A stretch of 46,693 nucleotides of DNA from an uncultured Clostridia bacterium (GTDB lineage Bacteria > Bacillota > Clostridia > Oscillospirales > Butyricicoccaceae): contig CAMEZQ010000013.1 of NCBI GenBank assembly GCA_945947915.1, forward strand, positions 1 through 46,693, written 5' to 3'. Shown one piece after another: positions 40,189 to 46,693 of the stretch. A program made the position numbers and the translations under genes. Each line of letters begins with the position of its first letter. Position 1 is the first letter of the stretch. Under the pieces are notes generated by a model. It saw nothing but the letters and a program-made list of their open reading frames with translations. It made no database searches and was not told where the DNA came from.

Positions 40189-41451
40189 TCAGAATTTGCG
40201 TTTTTTCTCCAGCCTGGAGAAAAAGCTGGTGAAAATAAAGGCGGCCAGCAGCGAAAGAGCAATGGCAAAGAAATAGCACATGTCGTAGCTGCCGGTTTTG
40301 TCGAAAACCGTATTGGCCACCGTGGGATTCAGGATGCCCACGGCACTGGTGAAGCCCGTCAGCGTGCCGTAGATGGCGGCGTATTCCCGGCGGCCGAAAA
40401 CGCCCTCGGTGATGATGGGAATGGCCACCGAGCCAAAGGCCGAGCCCAGGCAGGTGCCCGCCAGTACCAGGAGAAGCGCCGGCCTCCAGCGGCCCAGCAG
40501 CAGTCCCGTGACGCCGCAGGTGGCCGAAAGCGCCGCCAGCAGCGTGGCCCACTTGGCGCCGATGCGGTCGTACAGGATGCCCAGCGTCAGCTTGCCCACA
40601 GCCAGCGACCCCATCGCCAGCGAGACCATGGTGGCGGCAAACATGGGATCATAGCCGATGTCGGTCAGATGGGGCGAAATGGTCTGCATGCCGCAGTAGG
40701 TGCAGATGCCCATCGAGGTCGTCGCCAGCCAGATCGTCCAGAAGCTGCGGGACCGGATGGCCTGCCGGAAGGGCATGCCCTCTTCTTCCTCCGGCTGTCC
40801 GTTGTGCGCCAGCATCTCGGCCCGGTGGCTGCCCAGCGGCTCCAGCCCCATGTCGGAGGGCCGGGTCTTGAGGACGAACAGCACGAAGGGCGCCATGATG
40901 ACGAAAAGGCAGACGGCCAGCATCCGGTAGGTGGTGCGCCAGCCGTACTGCAGGATCCACTGGCCGGCCAGATAGTTGAAGATCATGCCGCCCACGCCGC
41001 TGCCCATGAAGGACAGGCCGATGGCCTTGCCGCGCTGCTCGATGAACCAGTTGGGAATGATGACCGAAAAGGCCAGCACGCCCAGCAGGGCCGCCGAAAC
41101 GCCCACCACAAAGGCGACGGCGTAAAAGGCCGGCAGGGTATTGCAGTAGGAATAGGCGTAATAGGCGCCGCACACGACGAACAGGTCGATGCGCAGCAGC
41201 CGGTTGAGATCCTTGCGGCTGAAGATCTTGCCGGCCAGAAAGGACATGAGCATATAGCACATGGAAAAGATCGACTGGGTCATGCTGACGGCCGCGCGGG
41301 AATAGCCCAGATCGGCGGCGATGGGCTTGAAAAACTGGCTGGCGCAGTTGGATACGATGCCGACGTCGACGCCCATGATGACGAAGCCGGCCAGGACGAT
41401 CCACCAGCCGTAAAAGATCCCGGATCGGGTGTTGGTATTTTTGATCTGCAT
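40189..41451 (-). CDS. MFS transporter, copy 5 (most divergent of the array)
   Basis: The 420-aa protein has 12 predicted transmembrane segments and MFS motifs such as FMGSGVGGMIFNYLAG in the N-half and GKLTLGILYDRIGAKW in the C-half. It resembles the OFA/monocarboxylate-type branch. It begins SGIFYGWWIVLAGFVIMGVD and has QTISPHLTDIGYDP where its neighbours have LSPHLTDNGYS. Its last helices (NPTVANTVFDKTGSYDMCYF) differ most from the other four. The substrate is unknown; small carboxylates are typical for the branch. It is the last gene of the array. The 72-base gap to the DUF1846 gene lacks a clear terminator. Confidence 0.88.
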   Translation of the reverse strand: MQIKNTNTRSGIFYGWWIVLAGFVIMGVDVGIVSNCASQFFKPIAADLGYSRAAVSMTQSIFSMCYMLMSFLAGKIFSRKDLNRLLRIDLFVVCGAYYAYSYCNTLPAFYAVAFVVGVSAALLGVLAFSVIIPNWFIEQRGKAIGLSFMGSGVGGMIFNYLAGQWILQYGWRTTYRMLAVCLFVIMAPFVLFVLKTRPSDMGLEPLGSHRAEMLAHNGQPEEEEGMPFRQAIRSRSFWTIWLATTSMGICTYCGMQTISPHLTDIGYDPMFAATMVSLAMGSLAVGKLTLGILYDRIGAKWATLLAALSATCGVTGLLLGRWRPALLLVLAGTCLGSAFGSVAIPIITEGVFGRREYAAIYGTLTGFTSAVGILNPTVANTVFDKTGSYDMCYFFAIALSLLAAFIFTSFFSRLEKKRKF

Positions 41452-41475
41452 TTCTTCTTCTTCTTTTTTCAGAGT

Positions 41476-42726
41476 TTACCCTTTCAGGTGGGCTTCCTCT
41501 CTGGGCAGCAATACCCAGTAGACGGCCAGCGCACCGGTCAGCAGCACGGCCCAAAGGGCAAAGGCCGGATTATAGCTGCCGAAATGGTCGAAAACGGCGC
41601 CGTTGAGGGTGGGCGAGATGGCCCCGCCGACACTGGTACAGGCCGAGATAAAGCCGAAATTGGAGGCGTAATCCTTCTTGCCGAAGAGGTTCTGCACCAC
41701 GATGGGCACCCCCACCGTGCCGAAGGAACAGCCGATGCCCTGGCCCAGATAAACGGCGGCCAGCGCCAGGCGGCTGCGGCAGAAGATCATACCGATGACG
41801 CCGATCAGTCCGCAGGTCAGCGCCAGCAGGGTGCCCCGGCGGGTTCCCACGCGGTCGTAGATCTCACCCAGCAGGATCTTGCCCACGGCCAGCAGCCCCA
41901 TGCCCAGCGATACCAGCCAGGCGGCTGTCTGGATGCTGTAGCCGTTGTCGCTCAGATGGGGCGACAGGCACTGGGTGATGCAGCCGATGGCCGTATTGGA
42001 GATGCACAGGCTGAGGGCGATCAGACGGAACCGGGTCGTGCGGATCAGATCCCGGAAGTCCTCTCCCTCCGGCATTTCATCGGCGCCGCCGTCGCCGGGC
42101 CCGTGGGTCTTTTCCCAGCCCAGCGGATGGAGGCCCACCTCCTCGGGGCGGATGCGCAGCAGGAAGAATACGGCGATAAAGGCGGCCGCGAACATGACGC
42201 CGGCCATGCTGCGGTAGGCCGTGCGCCAGCCGAAGCGCAGAATGATGCGGGCCACCAGCGGATTGAAGATCATGCCGCCCAGGCCCGACCCCATGAAGCA
42301 GACGCCCAGGGCGATGCCCCGCTTCTCATCGAACCAGTTGGAAATGATGAGGGACAGGGGCAGCGTCATCAGAAAGGCCAGGCTGAGGCCCAGCAGCACC
42401 GAACAGGCGTAAAAGCCCCAGATGCTGCCCGACAGGGAATAGCCGTAATAGGCGATGGGCAGCGTGAACACCGCCGTGCGCATGAGCTTCTTGAGGGAAA
42501 AATGCCGGAGGATATAGCCCCAGGACAGGCTGATGGCCATGCTGACCAGCGAGTTGATGGTCTGGCACATGCTCATGGCCTGCCGTGAAAAGCCCAGATC
42601 GGCACAGACCGGCTTGATATACTGGCTGACGCAGTTCCAGGCCACGCCGCCGATGGTGACCATAATGAGCAGGCCGCCCAGCACCACCAGCCAGCCGGGA
42701 AAGATCTTTTTTGTTTTCATCAGCAT
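41476..42726 (-). CDS. MFS transporter, copy 4
   Basis: A 416-aa protein of the same paralogue set with 12 predicted spans. It carries FMGSGLGGMIFNPLVAR, LSPHLSDNGYSIQTAA, GCSFGTVGVPIVVQNLFGKK and the tract SPTLNGAVFDHFGSYNPAF. The last is almost the same as in copy 3, so these two look like the youngest duplicates. Its first ATG (42726) overlaps the stop region of copy 3, with AAAGGCGGG upstream; a second ATG at 42720 is also possible. Translation is thus probably coupled to copy 3. Substrate unknown. Confidence 0.88.
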   Translation of the reverse strand: MLMKTKKIFPGWLVVLGGLLIMVTIGGVAWNCVSQYIKPVCADLGFSRQAMSMCQTINSLVSMAISLSWGYILRHFSLKKLMRTAVFTLPIAYYGYSLSGSIWGFYACSVLLGLSLAFLMTLPLSLIISNWFDEKRGIALGVCFMGSGLGGMIFNPLVARIILRFGWRTAYRSMAGVMFAAAFIAVFFLLRIRPEEVGLHPLGWEKTHGPGDGGADEMPEGEDFRDLIRTTRFRLIALSLCISNTAIGCITQCLSPHLSDNGYSIQTAAWLVSLGMGLLAVGKILLGEIYDRVGTRRGTLLALTCGLIGVIGMIFCRSRLALAAVYLGQGIGCSFGTVGVPIVVQNLFGKKDYASNFGFISACTSVGGAISPTLNGAVFDHFGSYNPAFALWAVLLTGALAVYWVLLPREEAHLKG

Positions 42727-43979
42727 CCGCCCGCCTTTCTTTCCGGATCCCGGGGCAGGACGACCCACAGAATGGCCAGCGCCGCCAGCAGCAGGCAGAA
42801 CCACGCGATAAAGGCCGGGTTATAGCTGCCCATGCGGTCGAAAACGGCGCCGTTGAGGGTGGGCGAAATGGCACCGCCGATGCTGGAGCAGGCCGAGATA
42901 AAGCCAAAGCACTGGCCGTAGTCTTTCTTGCCGAAAAGATTCTGGGTGATGATGGGCACGGCCACCGTGCCGAAGGAAGAGCCGAAGCATTGGCCCAGCA
43001 GGACCAGCGGCAGCAGCAGGGGCACGCGGCAGAAGACCATGCCCACCAGGCCCAGCGCGCCGCAGCCAATGGACAGAAGGGTGGAACGGCGGGTGCCCAG
43101 GCGGTCGTAGATGACGCCCAGCGACATTTTGCCAAAGGCCAGCGCCGCCATGCCCAGCGATACCATAAAGGCCGCCGTGCCGGTGGAATAGCCGTTGTCG
43201 GTCAGATGGGGCGACAGGAGCTGGGTCAGACAGCCGATGGCCGTCGTGGCAAAGCAGACGCAGAGGCAGACGGCACGGAAGCGGGCGGTGTGGATCAGCT
43301 CCGAGAACATCATGCCCTCTTCCTCGGCCTCCCCCGCCTGGGCGGCGGGCGATTCCTTCTCCCAGCCCAGCGGACGCAGCCCCATTTCCTGGGGACGCAG
43401 CCGGACGATGAAATAGACCGGGATCACGGCCCCCAGCAGAATGATGACGCCCAGCACCCGGTAGGCCATACGCCAGCCCATGCCGCCGATGAGGGCAGCG
43501 GCCAGCGGATTAAAGACCATGCCGCCCAGACCCGTCCCCATGAAGGTCAGGCCAATGGCCGTGCCCCGCTTCTCGTGGAACCAGTTGGAAAGGATGAGGG
43601 AAAAAGACAGGGTGGTCAGTATGTTCATCGTAACGCCGATGACCACCGAACAGGCGTAAAACATCCAGATATTCCGGCAGAAGGAATAGCAGAAATAGGC
43701 CAGCGGATTGAGAATGGCCGCTGTCCGCAGCATCTTGCGCAGGGAGAAATGCCGCAGGATATAGCCCCAGCCGAAATTGAGAAACATCTGGGAGAACGAA
43801 AGCAGCGTCACGTTGGCGCCCATGGCCTGGCGGGTAAAACCCATATCGGCACAGACCGGCTTGATAAACTGGCTGAAGCAGTTCCAGCCGATGCCGATGA
43901 CGGTGGCCATGATGACGATGCCGCCCATGACGATGACCCAGCCGTAAAACAGCCTGGGCTTTGCGCTTTCCGTTTGCAT
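42720..43979 (-). CDS. MFS transporter, copy 3
   Basis: The 419-aa protein has 12 predicted spans. It opens KPRLFYGWVIVMGGIVIMAT and continues NCFSQFIKPVCADMGFTRQAM, a signature shared with copies 1 and 4. FMGTGLGGMVFNPL, LSPHLTDNGYSTGTAA and SPTLNGAVFDRMGSYNPAF follow. The central loop is acidic and variable (AAQAGEAEEEGMMF). AGAGGTCC serves as the ribosome-binding site, and 48 bases separate it from copy 2, with no terminator visible. Its end overlaps the start of copy 4. Confidence 0.88.
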   Translation of the reverse strand: MQTESAKPRLFYGWVIVMGGIVIMATVIGIGWNCFSQFIKPVCADMGFTRQAMGANVTLLSFSQMFLNFGWGYILRHFSLRKMLRTAAILNPLAYFCYSFCRNIWMFYACSVVIGVTMNILTTLSFSLILSNWFHEKRGTAIGLTFMGTGLGGMVFNPLAAALIGGMGWRMAYRVLGVIILLGAVIPVYFIVRLRPQEMGLRPLGWEKESPAAQAGEAEEEGMMFSELIHTARFRAVCLCVCFATTAIGCLTQLLSPHLTDNGYSTGTAAFMVSLGMAALAFGKMSLGVIYDRLGTRRSTLLSIGCGALGLVGMVFCRVPLLLPLVLLGQCFGSSFGTVAVPIITQNLFGKKDYGQCFGFISACSSIGGAISPTLNGAVFDRMGSYNPAFIAWFCLLLAALAILWVVLPRDPERKAGGC

Positions 43980-44027
43980 TTTTTCAAAGGACCTCTTTTC
44001 GGGTGTGAATCAGGATACGGACAGTAC

Positions 44028-45269
44028 TTATCTGGCGCTCTGCCGGGGCAGGGAGACCATCAGCACGGTCAGGCCCAGCGCGGCGATGACAGCGGCGCCG
44101 ATATAAGCCGGCACATAGCTGCCGAAGGTATCGTAGGCATAGCCGGTGATGACCGGCGCGACGGCCGAGCCGAGGCCGGTGGCGGCGGTGAACTTGCTGT
44201 AGATGGAATTATAGTCCTTCATGCCGAAGATATTCTGGGTGATGATGGGCATGCAGATGGCGCCGAAGGAACAGCCCAGGCCGACGCCCAGCACAATGAG
44301 CGCCAGCGCCGCCGTGTGGCGGCAGAAGATCATGGACACCGAGCCGATGATCGTACAGCTGCAGGCGATAAAGACGGTCTTCCGCACGCCCAGCGTATCA
44401 AACAGGCGGCCCAGAATGACCTTGCCCACGGCCAAGGCCCCCATGGACACCGACGCCATGACGGCGGCAAAGGTGACCGAATAGCCGCTGTCGCTCAGGT
44501 GGGGCGAAAGGGTCTGGTAAAAGGCGCAGATCGACATGACCATGCCGACGCTGCAGATGGCGACGGCCCAGAAGACCGGCATATGTATAGCCTCCCCGAA
44601 GGTATAGCCGCGCTCATAGGCCGATATGCTCCCCTGGCCGCCGTCCGTGCCGCCCTCCTCGGCGCCGTAGGGCAGCAGGCCCTTATCGGCCGGCTTTTCC
44701 CGTACGACAAAGATCATCAGCGGCAGGATCGCGACCAGCATGAAGCCGGCCAGAATAAAATATGTATAACGCCATCCAAAGCGAAGGATGAGCTGGCTGA
44801 TGACGATATTCATGACCATGCCGCCCAGGCCCGAGCCCATGGAGGCCAAACTGATGGCCAGGCCGCGGCTCTTGATGAACCAGTTGCCGATGATATAGGT
44901 GAACACCGTCATGGAGATGATGAAGATAAAGGGCGTGATGACAGCCGACACGATATAGCCCATCCACACCTTCTGCATCAGTCCGTAGCAGGCGTAAAGA
45001 CAGGGCATGATCACCGCGCAGATACACATGGTGCGGTGGAGGTTGATGCGCTTGGAGATGCCGCCCCAGAACATGGCAAAGACCATGGAGGAGATGGAAA
45101 GAACCGTGACGATCATATTGACCTGCTGACGGGTGATGTCCAGGTCTGCGCAGATCGGCTTGATGAACTGCCCGAAGCAGTTGCTGACGATGCCGGTGGT
45201 CATGGCGATGGCGACGCAGCCGGCCGCCACGATATACCAGCCGTAAAAGATCTTGTTCTTAGTTTGCAT
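44028..45269 (-). CDS. MFS transporter, copy 2
   Basis: The 413-aa member opens KNKIFYGWYIVAAGCVAIAM and has NCFGQFIKPICADLDITRQQ, SMGSGLGGMVMNIVIS, LSPHLSDSGYSVTFAA and GCSFGAICMPIITQNIFGMK. Its C-terminal helix set (APVITGYAYDTFGSYVPAYIG) differs from the SPTLNG type in copies 3 and 4. AAAAGGAGAAG lies before its ATG, 21 bases after copy 1, which indicates an operon. Substrate unknown. Confidence 0.88.
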   Translation of the reverse strand: MQTKNKIFYGWYIVAAGCVAIAMTTGIVSNCFGQFIKPICADLDITRQQVNMIVTVLSISSMVFAMFWGGISKRINLHRTMCICAVIMPCLYACYGLMQKVWMGYIVSAVITPFIFIISMTVFTYIIGNWFIKSRGLAISLASMGSGLGGMVMNIVISQLILRFGWRYTYFILAGFMLVAILPLMIFVVREKPADKGLLPYGAEEGGTDGGQGSISAYERGYTFGEAIHMPVFWAVAICSVGMVMSICAFYQTLSPHLSDSGYSVTFAAVMASVSMGALAVGKVILGRLFDTLGVRKTVFIACSCTIIGSVSMIFCRHTAALALIVLGVGLGCSFGAICMPIITQNIFGMKDYNSIYSKFTAATGLGSAVAPVITGYAYDTFGSYVPAYIGAAVIAALGLTVLMVSLPRQSAR

Positions 45270-45290
45270 GGGTGCTTCTCCTTTTCTCTT

Positions 45291-46544
45291 TTATGTTCTA
45301 TTTTTATCCGCCTGCCGGCCCGAGGGCAGCAGGACCAGATAACAGACGATGACCAGAGAGATCAAAGCAGCCCAGATCATAAAGGCCGGCCGGTAGCTTT
45401 GGAACAGGTCGTAAGCCGTGCCGTTGACTGTGGGCGAGATAGAGCCGCCGATGTTGGAGCAGGCTGTGAAGATCCCCATGATGGCGCCGAAATGCTTTTT
45501 GCCGAATACGTTCTGCACCACCACCGGGTTGCCCACCGTGCCGAAGGAGCAGCCGAAGCCGATGCCCAGCAGAATGAGGGCCAGCGCCGGCTGGAACTGG
45601 CAGAAGATCATGCCCACCAGGCCCAGAAGGCCGCAGGACAGCGAGAAAACAGCGGCGCGTTTGGTGCCCAGCATATCAAAGAGCTGGCCCAGCACCATCT
45701 TGCCCACGGCCATGCCGCCCATGCAGACCGACACCATGGTGGCGGCGAAGGTGACCGAATAGCCGTTGTCGGTCAGATGGGGCGAAAGGGTCTGCACCAG
45801 GCTGGAAAGGCCCATATTGACCATCATGCTGCACAGCGCCAGGATCCAGAACCGGGGCGTCCGGCGGGCCTCCGCCAGCGTATAGCCGTCTTCCTCCAGC
45901 GCCTGCGCCTGTTCCGGCGCCGCCTTTTCGGCCCCCAGGGGACGCAGGCCCATGTGCTCGGGCCGGATGCGCACCAGCAGCACGCAGGGAATGGCCACCA
46001 CGGCCATGATGACGCCCAGAATGCGGAAGGACATCCGCCAGCCGCAGCGCTCCAGCCAGATGCCCAGCAGCGGATTGAGGATCATGCCGCCCAGGCCGGA
46101 ACCCATGAAGCAGATGCCGGTGGCCAGGCCGCGCTTGTCCTGGAACCAGTTGGAGATCAGGTAGGAAAAGGGCAGCACGGTGAGCATCGACATGGTGATG
46201 CTCACCAGCACCGAGATCAGATAAAACATCCACAGCCGGTCGGCAAAGGAATAGCAGAAGAAGGCCGCCGACCCCAGCGCCGCCCAGAAGAGCATGAGCT
46301 TTTTGATGCTGAATTTCGCAAGGATGCTGCCCCAGGCAAAGGACACGGCCACCTGGATGAGCGAGATGAGGGTCTGGCACATGCTCATCTGCTGGCGGGT
46401 GAAGCCCAGGTCGGCGCACACCGGCTTGATGAACTGACTGAAACAGTTGAAGACGATGCCCATGACCGAGGCCATGATCAGCGTCCCGGCCAGAACGATG
46501 ATCCAGCCGTAGAACAGACGGGGCTTTTGTTGTGTTTCCTGCAT
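45291..46544 (-). CDS. MFS transporter, copy 1 (first of the array)
   Basis: The 417-aa protein is the first gene read in the array. It has 12 predicted spans with KPRLFYGWIIVLAGTLIMAS, NCFSQFIKPVCADLGFTRQQ, FMGSGLGGMILNPLLG, LSPHLTDNGYSVTFAA and GCSFGTVGNPVVVQNVFGKK. The shared tracts make the five copies clear paralogues of one transporter type. The ribosome-binding site CGGAGGAAG is strong, and a promoter with two dyads lies directly upstream. Nothing in the sequence fixes the substrate. Confidence 0.9.
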   Translation of the reverse strand: MQETQQKPRLFYGWIIVLAGTLIMASVMGIVFNCFSQFIKPVCADLGFTRQQMSMCQTLISLIQVAVSFAWGSILAKFSIKKLMLFWAALGSAAFFCYSFADRLWMFYLISVLVSITMSMLTVLPFSYLISNWFQDKRGLATGICFMGSGLGGMILNPLLGIWLERCGWRMSFRILGVIMAVVAIPCVLLVRIRPEHMGLRPLGAEKAAPEQAQALEEDGYTLAEARRTPRFWILALCSMMVNMGLSSLVQTLSPHLTDNGYSVTFAATMVSVCMGGMAVGKMVLGQLFDMLGTKRAAVFSLSCGLLGLVGMIFCQFQPALALILLGIGFGCSFGTVGNPVVVQNVFGKKHFGAIMGIFTACSNIGGSISPTVNGTAYDLFQSYRPAFMIWAALISLVIVCYLVLLPSGRQADKNRT

Positions 46545-46566
46545 GATTTCTTCCTCCGCGGAAAAA

Positions 46567-46582
46567 TTTCTTAACTAAGAAA
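46567..46582 (-). promoter_or_regulatory. Candidate operator at the transcription start of the MFS array
   Basis: TTTCTTA and TAAGAAA form an inverted repeat with a two-base centre. It abuts the -10 box and would cover the transcription start, a common place for a repressor. Confidence 0.5.
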
Positions 46583-46610
46583 GTATAGCACAGGTCTTTT
46601 TAAAAAACAA
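46582..46610 (-). promoter_or_regulatory. Predicted promoter of the five-gene MFS array
   Basis: On the minus strand TTGTTT (46610-46605), a 17-base spacer and TATACT (46587-46582) lie about 40 bases before the first ATG. Confidence 0.7.
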
Positions 46611-46618
46611 TTGTCACT

Positions 46619-46648
46619 ATCCCACACTTCCTGCGGGCAGTGTAGGAT
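46619..46648. promoter_or_regulatory. Second dyad upstream of the MFS array promoter
   Basis: ATCCCACACT and AGTGTAGGAT are inverted repeats of ten bases with one mismatch and a ten-base spacer. The site lies just upstream of the -35 box, where an activator could bind, and may also serve a divergent gene beyond the window edge. Confidence 0.4.
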
Positions 46649-46693
46649 TACAATAGATGTTGGACAGTTGAATAAAAAAAGATGAAGGATAAG

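Noticed and set aside
38185-42588. A 1467-codon plus-strand open frame
   Set aside because: It lies antisense to queH, the DUF1846 gene and two MFS genes, all with clear family motifs. Its low-complexity composition and lack of a start signal mark it as a shadow.
42711-46574. A 1287-codon plus-strand open frame opposite the MFS array
   Set aside because: It is the mirror of four well-supported minus-strand transporter genes. Its His/Gly/Ala/Gln-rich composition is typical of an antisense frame in GC-rich DNA. No ribosome-binding site or family match.

Overview
This window looks like a chromosomal segment of a GC-rich, endospore-forming member of the Firmicutes, probably class Clostridia and perhaps Oscillospirales. 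The evidence is an alpha/beta-type small acid-soluble spore protein, a TepA-like ClpP-family protease, a SAM-I riboswitch before metK, a T-box leader, RNase J, QueH, and intergenic hairpin repeats of a kind I associate with Oscillospiraceae genomes. I could run no database search, so the placement is an inference.

Layout. Positions 1-2770 hold amino-acid and SAM metabolism: the start of serC (minus), a cysteine-synthase-like PLP enzyme, and a SAM-I riboswitch with metK. An M19 dipeptidase follows. Positions 3900-9040 are a selenium cluster: a LysR regulator, selD with an in-frame UGA (selenocysteine) codon, a NifS/SufS-like cysteine desulfurase, the membrane protein YedE, a TusA-like YedF and a DUF3343 protein. 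Positions 9255-12400 carry a DUF4358 lipoprotein, an MBOAT O-acyltransferase and a DHHW protein, likely an envelope-acylation unit. A 1733-residue protein follows, combining a transglutaminase-like region, DUF4011, an SF1 helicase and a Vsr-like nuclease. Positions 17800-19400 contain a FUSC-like membrane protein and short proteins including the SASP. Positions 19498-23184 contain prfA, a Sua5-CoaE fusion, a tepA-like protease gene and a translationally coupled 59-aa ORF.

A T-box leader with a probable Trp (UGG) specifier lies before an oligopeptide-binding lipoprotein (23220-25232). An operon of MBL hydrolase, VOC protein, amidohydrolase and Asp/Glu-type racemase follows. Next come a repeat block, an unknown 309-aa protein, a two-subunit chromate-type transporter, an asparaginase, a YcxB-like protein, a SprT-like protein and RNase J. 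Positions 36614-38040 hold no gene but three kinds of repeat, including two extra copies of the 3' tail of queH. The window ends with queH, a DUF1846 protein and five tandem paralogous MFS transporters, all on the minus strand and probably read from one promoter near 46590.

The strongest items for follow-up are the queH tail array, the helicase-nuclease with a transglutaminase-like region, the Sua5-CoaE fusion with an altered P-loop, the Trp-type T-box on a peptide-uptake gene, and the selenoprotein SelD cluster. No CRISPR array, rRNA, tRNA, transposase or phage gene was recognised.
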